Shown piece after piece: positions 43,994 to 55,090 of a DNA stretch of 64,000 nt (its first letter is position 1; each line of letters begins with the position of its first letter). Made by a program: the position numbers and the translations under genes. This DNA comes from Cycas panzhihuaensis. Taxonomy: Eukaryota; Cycadophyta. The DNA is taken from positions 27,287,741 through 27,351,740 of the forward strand of contig CM041465.1 of assembly GCA_023213395.1 (NCBI GenBank). The letters are read 5' to 3'. The notes under the pieces were generated by a model. That model saw nothing but the letters and a program-made list of their open reading frames with translations. It was not told the origin of the DNA and ran no database searches.

Positions 43994-45010
43994 TGCCCAA
44001 GGGTTGCCTTGACTTTATCAGGGTTGATTTGAATTCCTTGTTTTGACACAAGGAAACCAAGGAGTTTGTCAGAAGTGACGACGAACACACATTCGAGTAA
44101 ATTGAGACTTACGTGGTATTTGTGACATTGTGTGAAGATGGCCCATAAATCCAAAGGGTGATGGGCTCTAACATGCGAGAGACCCATCATATCATCCATA
44201 AAGACCTCTAACGTTTTGTTGATAAGGTCATCAAAGATGAAGTGCATCGCCCTTTGATAAGTAGTGCCTACATTCTTTAACCCGAAGGGTATCGCCTTAT
44301 AGGTGAAGGTACCCCATAGGGTCATGAATGCCATCTTATGACAGTCTTTGGGAGAGATTTAGATTTGATTGTAACTAGAGAAGCCATCCATCAAGGACAT
44401 GACTTCAAAACTAGTGGTTTGATTGATGATTTGATCGATAAAAGGGAGTGAGAAATTATTCTTGGGACATGCATTGTTGATATCATGAAAATTAATGCAT
44501 ATTTGGATAGTCCCGTTCTTTTTAGCAATGGGGACGATGTTAGATACCCATTTAGAGTAGTCAAGTTCCTTGGCTCAGTATTCCCTTATTTGAGTAAGCT
44601 AAATTTTAGGAATAGAGTATCTCGAGGGCTTGGGATCACTGCTTTCTTTTTCCATGTGGGTGGCTACCAAGATGATTTCTTTATGCCCATCAGAGAACCT
44701 CGAGATGTTAATCCTAGTCTCTAGATCGCCCAGAGGGGTTTACTACACAAAAAGACCCAAGGACACTGGCTCCCATAGAGGGAAGCCCAACAAATATTAG
44801 ATGCAAAGCTTGGCACCTCATTAAGATCATATTGGCTAGTCCTATGTCTAGGAGTTTCTCAACCTCCATCTTAATGGTAGTTGAGAGTTTGGGGTGTAGT
44901 GGGCGTTGTTTCTGGCATACGAGGTGAGTGCTAAGGACTATGGTAAGGTTGTGGGTGGTAATGGAGGGGTTGATTCCTTTCATGTCAGAATAGTCCCACA
45001 CAAAAGCATC
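43994..45010 (-). pseudogene. Tat-3a reverse transcriptase, truncated
   Basis: From 45001 the - strand reads MWDYSDMKGINPSITTHNL, HPKLSTTIKMEVEKLLDIGL, then a 262-bp insertion (44576-44837) absent from Tat-3b. RT resumes with IPFGLKNVGTTYQRAMHFIF and LEVFMDDMMG, where FMDD is the catalytic pair (about 44180-44215), then LLECVFVVTSDKLLGFLVS (44050-44110). It stops at about 43994 where the Tat-3b RT continues. It would copy element RNA; with the insertion, stops and truncation it is dead. Confidence 0.88.
44576..44837. repeat. 262-bp insertion in Tat-3a RT, flanked by TTGGCT
   Basis: Tat-3b lacks this segment (compare 62999-63035). TTGGCT occurs at 44570-44575 and again at 44832-44837, a candidate 6-bp target duplication. 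Removing the segment gives an alignment of equal length with Tat-3b. No terminal inverted repeat, poly-A tail or known domain is visible. Its - strand has open stretches but no recognised protein. Confidence 0.6.
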
Positions 45011-46190
45011 TCAGAACTCCTAGAACAAAAGGGACTATTCCCTTACCTCATCAGGAGAACATTTTGCCCCCACCTTAATGACCTTGCTTGGGGCTAGGAC
45101 TATGTCCTGGGTTTCCCCCATGCATATGGCATTCTCCTCCTCGAAATAAAGGAGGGCAAGCTCGACAAGAGGAGACATAATAGGAGATGGAATTGGGTTA
45201 GTAAGGGTGGATCCAATCGCTAAGACCTTATGGTGGCCAAGTCCATGATGACCAGAAGGAAGGTTGGGCATGGAGCTCACTAAATTCTCAAGTAGAGCCT
45301 CATCATTTTCGATGTAATCTACCTCGTAGATGACCTTACTTCAAATAGATGAGGCATGAGAGGAAGTGGAAGCGACGGGACCACGGTGGTCAGCAGGATG
45401 CCTAACATCCCTAAGAGACTCTACGGAAGAATCAGGAAGGGGTCCCTCATAAGGGGCAAAAGGAGGTTCCCTAAATTCATCGCCTATGGGGGGTGATGTA
45501 GGGAAAGAGTCAAGGATCAGAGAATCAATACGAGTAATAACATGCAATACAAGAGAGTGATAGGTCTCTCCAATGGGAGAAGTTCTAGGTTGGGACCTAG
45601 CACAGGGAGAGTGCCTCCTACTAGTGCGAAGATGGGAAACAGGGTGAGGGAGGTCTTTGTCCTCACCATTAGACTCGTCATCGCTAAATATGACTAGGTA
45701 TCCATAGCTCCTAACACCAATAGGAGTAAAATAAGTAAGGTTTGAAGAAGAGGACGTAGGGTCTCCTTCTAAATGAGATGAATCGAGGATGCCGATAGAA
45801 CAAGCAGAGGCATGGGTGAAAGGGCCCTTCTCGCCCTTCACTCGACCATGGATCACTTGGTTAGTTTAACGAGATTATTTAGTAGGTGGGAGTTCATGGG
45901 AAACAACCCTCATTCACCCATCATGGATGAACTTAAGTTGCCCCCAGCGGGTCGAACACACGGCTCCCATTTGATCAAGCTATGGTCATCCCAAAAGGAG
46001 ATTATAGTTGACATCTATGTCGAGGACTATAATATCAACAAGGACAATCTTGTCCTCAAGAGTAAGAGGGATCGAAACAGATCCCAAAGGAGTCTTCTTG
46101 CTACCATCATAGCCTTGGCATCACCACAGAACTAGTTTCAAGGCAGAAATGCCAAGCTCTTGCATGACGCGCAAGGGCATGGCATTAACA
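45011..46190 (-). pseudogene. Tat-3a protease-RT linker
   Basis: A continuous 171-codon frame (45341-45856) is Ser/Pro/Asp-rich. It contains YFTPIGVRSYGYLVIFSDDESNGED, matching the Tat-2 linker FAPIGVAVHGY and its Ser-Asp repeats. Tat-3b has the same segment at 63666-63911. The N-terminal side of RT (45035-45280) has the acidic CxGE...VLAPSKVIKVGAKCSP lead-in. It is a flexible linker with no known catalytic role; its conservation across three copies in this window suggests a real protein segment. Confidence 0.65.
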
Positions 46191-46560
46191 GAAGAACCAT
46201 TATCGATAATGGTCCTTTACAAAATGCAATCAGGTGTATCAATAGTAATGTTGAAAGGAAAGTTCCATTGATACTCCCTTTCACTAGCCAGAGGAAGATC
46301 TTTAGGATTGAAATAAATGACAAGCTCGTGACTTTGGGCAATACCCAAAGAGTGAAGAGACACATCACCCAATCCAAAAGCTTCTAAAAGGAGTGTATGC
46401 AGCTCAAGACTACTTTTTAAGATTTCTATAATAGACATCCTGGCGGCCATAGTATGAAGCTCATCGACAATAGAAAACAACCTTCCTTTCACTGTAGGTT
46501 AAAGAAGGGCTCTCTTGAAGTCGTAGTGACTGGGACGAACGGGGATAGTCTTGGGAAGCA
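46191..46560 (-). pseudogene. Tat-3a aspartic protease, N-terminal part
   Basis: The frame 46217-46492 reads RLFSIVDELHTMAARMSIIEILKSS, LLLEAFGLGDVSLHSLGI, VIYFNPKDLPLASEREYQ and ends with a counterpart of the Tat-2 active-site lead-in. The active-site strand itself (TIIDNGSSVN-like, about 46190-46215) lies across a frame change. Tat-2 has the same order at 23040-23320. Confidence 0.78.
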
Positions 46561-47550
46561 AAGGGATTTGGGCCTCCTTACGAAGGTGCGATGTAAGGTG
46601 CTACGTAAGTCGGTAGAAACAAGGGGTGCGGGACTGGGTTCTGCCCATATGGGTCGCTCGTGGGTGGCGCAACACCACATAGGTGTAAAGGGTCCATCCC
46701 ATAGACAGGAAGGTGGTTCCCTTTATCATGCCCCCACGGTTGAGATGTATAGCCTGTAGGTATATAAAGGGAAAGACCACTAAACTGAGTTTAAGAGCAT
46801 GTGAAGATGGGTCCCATATGACTAGAGGTAGAGGCATAAATAGGACCCCTAGGTCTAACGGGAAATGTGTGTGCCACATTTGGTGGTGGCATATTTGTTT
46901 AGCTAGGGAGAAGCATGTTAATCCCAAGCTGGGAGAAAGACATACCTCGAGTAATTCCAAAAGAGTTGGGACCACAAAGGAAAGTAGAAGATGCAATGAA
47001 TGCCCCTAAGGTAGATGTGAGAATCAGACGGGATAGATGTGATGGGACAAATGGGTTACTTATTGTAGGTGAGGTAGATGTGGATGAAGAAGATGCTTCA
47101 TGATACAAGACATCTTCAAACCATTTAGGACGTGGTTGAAGGCGAGTGGCACGAAAACATGCATTGAGGGCCTCAACCACATTGATGGGAATCATATCCA
47201 CCCGATCATAAGAGGTAGATGGAACTTCTAATAAAGCAGATCCCTTAGGATGATCCTCATAAAAATCACCACCTGGGTGATAGAACTCAAGAGAAGATGG
47301 AATCTCCACTCTGTGAGTAGAGGGATTGACATCATGTGGGTGTTGTTGATCACCCAGATAATAGATAGGGTCATCCTTGGGTGGACCCGAGAAAAGAGGT
47401 AGGAAACTCATAGGTGCTAGTGGAATAGGCGTGATATGCCCAATTGGAAGAGTAACCTTCCATGGTCGAATCAGAATCTGATAACAAAAGGGGATGATAT
47501 GAAGGATCTTCTAATAGCGGGGGTAGATCTCGTAGATGACGTGAGAAGCA
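46561..47550 (-). pseudogene. Tat-3a leader / gag N-terminal region, gag core missing
   Basis: The 170-codon frame (46899-47411) begins MSFLPLFSGPPKDDPIYYLG and contains LEVPSTSYDRVDMIPINVVEALNACF, related to the Tat-2 leader (LQVPSTSFGYED). The next part (46601-46996, HATHMGRTQ and the GTPCFYRL region) parallels Tat-2 at 21450-21540. Where Tat-2 then has the gag capsid and zinc finger (about 21550-22940), Tat-3a passes within about 50 bases into protease lead-in (CFPRLSP against CFPRLF), so roughly 1.3 kb of gag is deleted near 46560-46610. Confidence 0.7.
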
Positions 47551-47555
47551 TCACA
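47551..47555. repeat. Copia-2 target-site duplication, left
   Basis: TCACA, repeated exactly at 55086-55090. Confidence 0.95.
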
Positions 47556-47853
47556 TGAAAAGGGTTAATGACATAAGGTCATTACATTAGTTGATTATTT
47601 CGAAAAAGGGTCTTAAGTGAACTTTAAATTAGATCACTTAAGTGAAATGCACTTTCATGTGCATTATGTGTAATTTCATTTCACCTAACCCAAATGCTCC
47701 CTCTCTCAATATAAAAGTAAAGCTCAATGGAGGAGATTCATTCTTTACCTCCCCATTTTGTGAGAGCTACTTTCTTTCTCTCAAGTCTCTCTTGCTCCCA
47801 TGTTTGCCTTTGTGTTTAGTGCATGGAGATGAAGGATAGATCCACTCTTTTCA
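47556..47853 (+). repeat. Copia-2 5' LTR
   Basis: It starts TGAAAAGGGTTAATGAC and ends CCACTCTTTTCA. It is identical by eye to 54788-55085 and contains only one CpG. The 65-codon open frame it shares with the other LTR is not a gene. Confidence 0.96.
47708..47717 (+). promoter_or_regulatory. Probable TATA box of Copia-2 LTR promoter
   Basis: AATATAAAAG lies about 150 bases into the LTR, the usual place for the U3 promoter. The 3' LTR has the same box at 54940-54949. Confidence 0.6.
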
Positions 47854-47855
47854 TG

Positions 47856-47868
47856 TGGTATCAGAGCT
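47856..47868 (+). other. Copia-2 primer-binding site (Met tRNA)
   Basis: TGGTATCAGAGCT starts two bases after the LTR end. Confidence 0.95.
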
Positions 47869-49887
47869 TGCTTCCTTCATATTCCCCACTTGCACTTGCA
47901 ATGGAGCCATCACTTCCTTCTCCCCACAATCCATGTGGTGAAGGAGATTGTGAAAGTGAATTTAGAAATATTTTCAAGTTATTATGATAGCATATTTTGT
48001 ATTGTTTTCCTTTCCTTTCTCTTTTGCAGGTTTGGAAGCATAATACAAGGAGTTGTAAGGCCCAAGGATTCCAATCCTTTGCTGGCCATTCATGCTATCC
48101 CATTCTTCTTTTCTTTTCCTTTTGTCCATTTAACAAGGGGAAATGTCACGAAATTTTTCCAAAGATTTAGAAGAATGATTGTAAGGGGAGTTTTTACCCA
48201 TTTTTTTAAAGAAGTTTGAGCCATTTAAAATATATATCATTGTATGCTCTCACCTTGCCCATATTGGGATCCTGGTGATCAAAAAATGATGGAAATTTCA
48301 TATGGTATCATGTGTTAATGAGAGATTAGAAAGCTGAAATTTCTGCAGAAATTCAATTTGATTGCTGAACTTCACAGGTCTGCAAAATCTTCTACAGAGA
48401 TCCAATTGAAATGATTCCAATTGTCAAAGATGGGGCTCTGAGTCTACTTTCCAGCACAAAAACCGGCACCTAATTTGGATGTCGTATGAGGAAGTTATTG
48501 TTGTTTTAGTGAACAACAGTTATTTTTAGTAAGAATTCTAGAAAAATATAATTTCCTAACTTTGTGGGGCTGTCAAAAATGTTCCAGAACTCATTTGGAC
48601 CTGATTCCACTTTCTGAAGATGAAGCTCTGAGTCTAGTTTGCAGCACAAAAATCGGTACTCCATTTCGACATCGTGGGAGAAAGTTATTGCAGATTTAGT
48701 GAAGAGTACTTTTTTTTGTATTAACAACAAAAAAGAAAAAAAAAATGAAGAAAATTTCTTCCTTTTATAAGGCTTAAAAGCCCATTGTAAAAGTGAAAAA
48801 AAACACCTGGATCGGAGCAATATCCAGTGTCCTCACTCACTTATTGAGCATTGCATTTCAGCACTCTAAAATCACTCAAAGCAAGCACTCCAAAGACACT
48901 TCAAGCAAGCACTTCAAGCAAGCACTCCAAAAGCACTCAAAGCAAGCATTATTTTCAGTTAAATGTACGTTTGATGCAATTCGATAATCTTTTCACTCTT
49001 CCTAAAAGGAACGCATCACGTACGCTATTTTCCGCCATCTTGTACCTGTTCACACACTCGCCAAGGTTGAGATACCTTGGTTGGCGTAATGCCTAGTGCC
49101 ATAAAGGAGGTGTGGGTTTCAAGTTGGGTCCGGACTAAACCGAATATTGGTGAGGTTTGGTTAGCCATACCATCGTGCCTCAATCGGGATCATCCCGATA
49201 ACCAACCGGAAAACTAAAACTTTAATACAAGATTAAAATATACCCGATCCAATATCCGCTATAGCCATGGGTATGCACGTACCACTCTTTAGAGGAGGTA
49301 TATAATGCTCATTGGTGAACGGGTGAGGATTGGGAGTACCGGGCTCCGTTGTGACTTGGATTTCATCACCAAGCACGATTATGTATCGCGGGTGAAGGCC
49401 AAATTAATTCTACTAGAAGCCTAGGCATCCCTTCAACAACCTCAACTACACGTTGGACACAAGTTAAAGGTTATTGGGTTGATTACGCATCCTACATTCG
49501 AGCTTCAAGTTGTGTAAACCTAATGATGTCAACTTCTACATTGGCCTACAATCTTGTATATTGATCACTTACTTATTTGTAAAAGTGATCCATAGTGTAA
49601 TCACAATCATAGTGCTTCTCATATTCTGCGTCAGTTAATATTTGCCACAAGTGTTAGTGGCCAATTTTATCATAGTTCTTCTCATATTCCTCACGTCAGT
49701 TAATATTTGTCACAAGTGTTGGTGACTTTTCTCTAAGTTGCTCCCTTCATCTTTGAGCAACCATTCTCACTTCTTCTTCCTTCTTCTACACTACTTCATT
49801 ACATTTCCCATTTGTAAATAGTGATCGGTCATTTATTACCATCACTTTTATAGTCCCTTGTTCATTTCTTCCCTTCTAAAAGACACA
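47869..49887 (+). other. Copia-2 long leader, about 2 kb
   Basis: No conserved gene. It contains a direct repeat of about 190 bp (GCTCTGAGTCTA at 48435 and again at 48625, with TTTxCAGCACAAAAA following each), a short-period CAAGCACTCCAA repeat cluster at 48855-48950, and a polypyrimidine-TTTGCAG stretch near 48005-48029 that resembles a 3' splice site. The 109-codon open frame at 47890-48219 has no recognisable domain and is probably chance. Confidence 0.6.
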
Positions 49888-50870
49888 ATGTCTTCACAAT
49901 TCAAGCAAAATGTGAACTGCATTCTAAAAGGGAAAGAAAATTGGGACATGTGGTTCATTGGTGTCAGAAATGCTACAAAGTATGAAGGTCTATGGAGAGA
50001 CCACTTACAACCTACACCACCTGTTGCAGCTACAGCTACCACAACTGCTTCAGCAGGAGGTGCTCCAACTGCTTCCATCGTCGTAGCTAAACGCCAATGG
50101 GAACTTGATGATGATAAAATCCGTGGGATATCGCTTGTCACCGATTATTCCTGCATAATCTCATTGATGAAGCCGTACATGATACAAAGATGGAAAGTTC
50201 TTGAAGTTCTTAAGAAGAACTTTGACACTAAATCAGACTTAGAATTTGTTCACTTAGTGTCAAGATGAACAAATTGAAAATGCAAAAGGATATGCAAGTG
50301 AGACAATCAATCTCCTTCGTCCAATCAAGCAAGCCATTGATAAAGATTTTAAAACTCAATGCATTACATGGGCTTTCTTGATTCACCATGTCTCCATATC
50401 CCGATTATAAAATCTATTGGGGAGTCTTCAATCCAAAGGAACTTTAAAGACCCTAAACTTTGAGGATCTTCACGATAAGTTCATTGAATTTGATAAGACC
50501 TTTGATACCAACTTTGCCACTACATCGGATCCAATTGATCTCGCTTTTGAAGTGGAAGAAGATCTTTGTTACACCAAAAATCAAGGTCAATACTCTCAGA
50601 GACGTGGTAATTCGAGGAAGAGGAAGAGGTAGACAACAAGGACAACGTCCTCTTAGTCAACAGTGCTCCTCAATTCCAACAAAAAAAATGCCTCAAGGCC
50701 AAGGGCAAAATAATCAACCTCGACCTAGATCCAAGAATCGAGACAATCCACCATCTAATACTTGACCGAAATCAAACAATCGTGTGCCAAAGGTGTAATA
50801 GAAGAGGACATTATGCCAAAAATTGCGTAATCGCCACCAACAAACTACCAAGTTATCAACAGCCATGGTG
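49888..50870 (+). pseudogene. Copia-2 gag
   Basis: It starts MSSQFKQNVNCILKGKENWDMW at 49888; the upstream methionine at 49858 has a poorer match to the family. It continues KRQWELDDDKIRGI, YMIQRWKVLEVLKKNF and an Ala/Thr-rich insert. A frameshift near 50265 is followed by shifting frames: LHDKFIEFDKTFD (about 50470), an Arg-rich stretch, and the CCHC knuckle CQRCNRRGHYAKNC at about 50784-50826. The protein would form the particle. At least three frame changes break it. Confidence 0.88.
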
Positions 50871-51640
50871 CACATAATGTTGATAATACTTTTGAAGATG
50901 CTTTTGGTGGAACGAATTTGCTCATGCACACCTTCAAAGAATTGGGACCACTTCATCAAATGTTGTTGATAGATCCACTAAGTATATTGAGGCTCATTGT
51001 GGCTATGCTTATTCACTTTTGCCTTCACCACTTGGAGTTGCAAATAATGCTACCTCAAATACTTCATCATGGATCATGGATATCGAGCAACACAACACAT
51101 GACTTGTCATCGCCAGCTCTTTCAAGATTTTGACTCAAGTTCGTGGTGTTGTACACATGGTCGACAAATCATCTCACCATCGAAGGACTTGGAGCTTTGC
51201 CTCGAAACTCCTGTGCCTTCCATTTTACACTTGTTGATGTTTTATATATTCCTCGCCTCAAGCGTAATCGCCTCCCTATCCACCCTTGTCTCTCGTGGAT
51301 TTGATCCGAGTGTAATCGCAAACAATCAAACTCTCGTGTCATTCACCCTCCTTCAAATGCCGTGGGTTATGACCTAATTCTTGATGGTAAACTTTTCCGC
51401 CTAACGGCTCACCATCCTCTCAAGTCAACTATGTTGATGATGAATTTGTTTTACCACAACCCCGACTCCTCAAAAGTTGTCCCAAAGACTCTATGGCATG
51501 CTCGTATGGGCCATATCAAAATTGATCGCTTAAGAGAACTACAAGACACTCTTCCCGGGTTTGCCTAAGTTCCTCCAAGCCCTTTAAATGTGAAGCATGT
51601 ATTATTGCTAAATCTCAAAGACAACCCTTTCCTCGTAGTC
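50871..51640 (+). pseudogene. Copia-2 protease and pre-integrase region
   Basis: SSWIMDI.QHNT...HMTCH (51060-51105) corresponds to WIxDSGAxxHMT; GDILHxLxVFYIPRLK-like segments follow in other frames. The frame 51362-51568 includes TLWHARMGHIKIDRLREL, the GAG-pre-integrase motif. The DSG of the protease is damaged by a small indel at about 51079. Confidence 0.85.
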
Positions 51641-52540
51641 GGTGGAAATCTACCCAACCTTCAATTTTGTACACTCGGATATATGCGGTCCTATGCCCAT
51701 CCCTTCTATCAAATGTAGTGGTACTATATTACTTTCATTGATGATTTTACCAAGAAAGTATGGGTTGCTTTTCTTGCAAAGAAAGATGAAGCTTTTCTAT
51801 GTTTCAAGCTTTCAAGGCCGTGGAAAATGAATCGGATTCAAGATCAAAATACTTAGGATCGACAATGGTGGCGAGTACACATCCAATGAGTTTGAATCGT
51901 ACTCACGCCAACGTGGAATCAAACATCGGACCATCATTGCGGTACACCCCAAAGAAATGGAGTTACCGAGCGTATGAACAGACCATCATGAATATGGCTC
52001 GTGCTATGCTGGTATATAAGAATGTCCCTATCTCTCTTTGGGATGAGGCTATTTGGACCGTGTATTGCATCAACACCGTTAGTCCCTCCAAGCTCGCCCC
52101 TCTCCACATGAAATGTGGTATGGACAAACCCCTCTATCTCTTACTTTAAAATTTTTGGCTCTACTTGTTATGCTCATATTTTGCAGGAACATAGAAATAA
52201 GCTCCAAGATAGAGCCATCACAGGCATCTTTGCTTTGACACCCTATGGACAAAAAGGGATACAAGGTTTTTATACCTTCAGAGCGCAAAATCATCATCAC
52301 TAGAGATGTTATCTTTGCAGAGACTGAAGATCAATTACTCAGACTTGACTCCAAGACGCCTTCATATCGATTTAATGATGCTACTGAATTTGATGTCCAG
52401 ATTCCAAAATTTAGGGGGGGAGATGCTGAACAGATGCTTAAAATCTGGAATCGACAATAGAGCCTCAGAGGATACAAGTCGTGACTCAATCCAATGTGTA
52501 CACATCCAAAGACCATCATTTGTGAAATTAAGTTGACAAA
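51641..52540 (+). pseudogene. Copia-2 integrase
   Basis: FVHSDICGPMPIPS (51665-51705) carries the first catalytic aspartate. The second (RIDNGGEYTSNEFES, about 51855-51900) and the glutamate region (VTERMN-like, about 51960-51985) are in other frames. MARAMLVYKNVPISLWDEAIWTVYCIN and the later FKIFGSTCYAHI and KGYKVFIPSERKIIITRDVIF segments follow. Small indels change frame every 60-150 bases, many next to CpG. Confidence 0.88.
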
Positions 52541-52859
52541 GGCAAAGCCATAGCGGAAGGATCATCTTCTCCAATATCCGTGGTCGGCCCATCTTCTCCA
52601 AAGATCGCCAACTTCCTCCGTGCAATATTTCACATGATCCTTTCGTGATCAAAACGAAGACCAAGAGGTTGTGGAAATGAAAACCTCATTCCCAACTCGA
52701 GGTTTCGTGAAGCCTACCACTACACAAGGACATGCGACGATGAGGTAGGCAAACCGGCACTAGAAGTGCCCATAGAGCAATGATGCATGAATCACTTTCC
52801 GTTGAGCTTGAACCAAAGAATCGCATCTTGCTCTTAATGAAGAGCCTCTAACGTGCCAA
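52541..52859 (+). other. Copia-2 integrase-RT linker
   Basis: Degenerate Ser/Pro/Glu-rich sequence between integrase and RT; no domain visible. Confidence 0.5.
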
Positions 52860-53800
52860 GAAGTCGTAAAGCATGCGGCTTGGAGAAATGCCATGAACGA
52901 AGAGTATCAATCTCTTATTAAGAGCGGTACATGGGAGCTTGTTGATCTACCACTTGGAAGAAAGGTAGTTCAAAATAAATGGGTGTTCAAAACAAGTATA
53001 GATCGGATGGCACCCTAGAAAAACACAAGGCGAGGTTGGTAGCAAAAGGATTCACGCAAAGGGAAGGCATTGACTACTGAAATCTTTGCTCCTACAACCA
53101 AGTGGCCTACAATCGAACTCTAATAGCCTTGGCGCTCAGCAGGTTGGAAAATCCACCAACTCGATGTTAAGACCGCATTTCTCAATGGGGACCTTAAAGA
53201 AGAAATTTACATGGCTCGGCCAAGGATACGAGATTGACGGTCGGCAGAGCATAAAGTTTGTAGGCTCAAAAGTCCTTATATGGCCTAAAGCAAGCCCCTC
53301 GTGCTTGGTTTACCAAGTTGTCTGAAAGAATGAGGCAACTTGGATATGAGGTTGTGACTATCAAGATATTGATGCAACATTATTCATCAAGCGCCAAAAT
53401 GATAAAGTCACTTACCTCTTAATCTTTGTGGATGACATGCTCATAACAGAATAGTGAGCAGTGTAATCGGCCGGTGAAGAAGGACCTTGCTAAAACTTTT
53501 GAATTGTCGACCTCGGGTTGATGAAATATTACTTGGGAATTGAAGTAACTCAAAAGGATGGCAAAATCTTTCTCTCCCAAGAAAAATATATCAACGATCT
53601 TCTGACAAAGTTTCAGTTGGAAGGTGCTCGACCGGTGGATACACCTATGGAGCCTAATATTAAGCTCTCGATTGATGGTGACAATAGGGAGGCGGGGCAA
53701 CACTCTGAGCAACTTGTAGGTAGTCTCATCTATACTACCAACACAAGGTCAGGATATTGCACACTGTCGGCATTCTTGCAAGATTCATGACAAATCCTAA
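52860..53800 (+). pseudogene. Copia-2 reverse transcriptase
   Basis: The RT start EVVKHAAWRNAMNEEYQSL-like segment is at about 52862-52918, then [32 protein letters not shown] is readable at about 53158-53206, and LIFVDDMLI with the catalytic FVDD at 53421-53447. The frame 53518-53790 reads MMKYYLGIEVTQKDGKIFLSQEKYINDLL and PVDTPMEPNIKL, the RT C-terminus. Frame changes between these blocks inactivate it. Confidence 0.9.
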
Positions 53801-54330
53801 GCGTAATCATTGCAAGTCGCAATACGAGTGTTGAGGTACCTAAAGACGACTAGCAAATATGGTGCATTGTATGAACCCAATGCGAATTTAAACTTTATGC
53901 ATACGGACTCGGACTTTCTTGGGAGATAAAGACATGGGAAGATCTACGTGCAGGTGCGTAACATTTCTTGGAATAGCACCAATATCATGGAGATCCAGAC
54001 GGTAAAGATAGTTGCGAGACTCAAGCTGAAGCCGAGTACATCACGCTTACGAGACAAGCAAGGAGGTGATATGGCTTAGAAAATTGTTGAATACATTAAA
54101 TGCCACCCAAACAAGTTCTACTAGCTTACATGTAGATAATCAATCTACAATCCGGATATGGCTAAAAATCACGTATTTCATGATCGTACCAAACATATAA
54201 GTACAAAAGTCCACGAGGATTAGAGAACTAGTTCATGATGGCACAATTCAATTGAGTCTTGCCCACGCAGATCAAGTGGCCGATATCTTCACCAAACCAC
54301 CAAGAGGGTGAAGTTTGAACAGTTCAAAAG
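53801..54330 (+). pseudogene. Copia-2 RNase H
   Basis: Blocks in shifting frames: a RVLRYLKTTSKYG-like segment near 53830, TDSDFLG near 53905, the QAEAEYI motif near 54030, EVIWLRKLL near 54065, and ADQVADIFTKPP near 54268-54300, the usual end of copia pol. Confidence 0.87.
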
Positions 54331-54776
54331 CAACTCACCTTAGGGCCTCCATCTCTGACTGATTGAAGGAGATGATAATAGGACCATCATACTCTGTCCC
54401 ATTCGTGAAAACCCCTTGTGGGCGGAAGGACAAGAGTAAGTCTACTCTATCCCATTCGTGAAAACCCCATGTGGGCGCGAAAGGATAAGGGTTGTATCAT
54501 TTTGGAAAATCGGAACCTGTGAAAACCCAAAAGGGCATGGGGATGACCAAATGGTATATGGAGACTCGAGAGATTTCAGCTACAAAATTTATTGTCTTGA
54601 TTGGCTATCGGCTACATTTAAAGAGTCACTGAGCCAAGTTAGTAGATTAGAAAATTTGTGGGTTTTCTTCCCCATGAGGGTTTCCATAAAAGTATCATAC
54701 TAGTTTGCTTTGTAAGAGGCTCAAATGAAGACCTCATAGGATAGAATAAAATAGAATGAAATGACCTTCTACCATT
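54331..54776 (+). other. Copia-2 3' untranslated region
   Basis: It has two near-copies of CCCATTCGTGAAAACCCC (about 54398 and 54449) followed by TGTGGGCG and GGA, and a weaker third (GTGAAAACCCAAAAGGG at 54518). No gene is visible; the open frame at 54458-54703 is chance. Confidence 0.6.
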
Positions 54777-54787
54777 AAGGGGGAGAT
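54777..54787 (+). other. Copia-2 polypurine tract
   Basis: AAGGGGGAGAT directly before the 3' LTR. Confidence 0.92.
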
Positions 54788-55085
54788 TGAAAAGGGTTAA
54801 TGACATAAGGTCATTACATTAGTTGATTATTTCGAAAAAGGGTCTTAAGTGAACTTTAAATTAGATCACTTAAGTGAAATGCACTTTCATGTGCATTATG
54901 TGTAATTTCATTTCACCTAACCCAAATGCTCCCTCTCTCAATATAAAAGTAAAGCTCAATGGAGGAGATTCATTCTTTACCTCCCCATTTTGTGAGAGCT
55001 ACTTTCTTTCTCTCAAGTCTCTCTTGCTCCCATGTTTGCCTTTGTGTTTAGTGCATGGAGATGAAGGATAGATCCACTCTTTTCA
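54788..55085 (+). repeat. Copia-2 3' LTR
   Basis: 298 bp, identical by eye to the 5' LTR, followed by TCACA. Confidence 0.96.
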
Positions 55086-55090
55086 TCACA
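55086..55090. repeat. Copia-2 target-site duplication, right
   Basis: TCACA, identical to 47551-47555. Confidence 0.95.

Larger units (their letters stand above)
47556..55085 (+). mobile_element. Copia-2: full-length Ty1/copia retrotransposon with identical LTRs
   Basis: A 7.5-kb element on the + strand with two 298-bp LTRs that I read as identical, target duplication TCACA, a Met-tRNA primer site, an unusually long leader of about 2 kb, gag, protease, integrase, RT, RNase H and a polypurine tract. The coding region is full of short frameshifts although the LTRs imply a very recent insertion. Either it was mobilised in trans or the coding indels are sequence errors (see findings). It sits in the leader of Tat-3a. 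Confidence 0.95.

Noticed and set aside
47642-47839. 65-codon open frame present twice with identical sequence (also 54874-55071)
   Set aside because: Identity is explained by the identical LTRs; it spans the promoter and transcript start and has no domain.
48005-48030. Leader intron of Copia-2
   Set aside because: A plausible 3' splice site is visible but no convincing partner donor or branch site; kept only as a possibility in the leader note.
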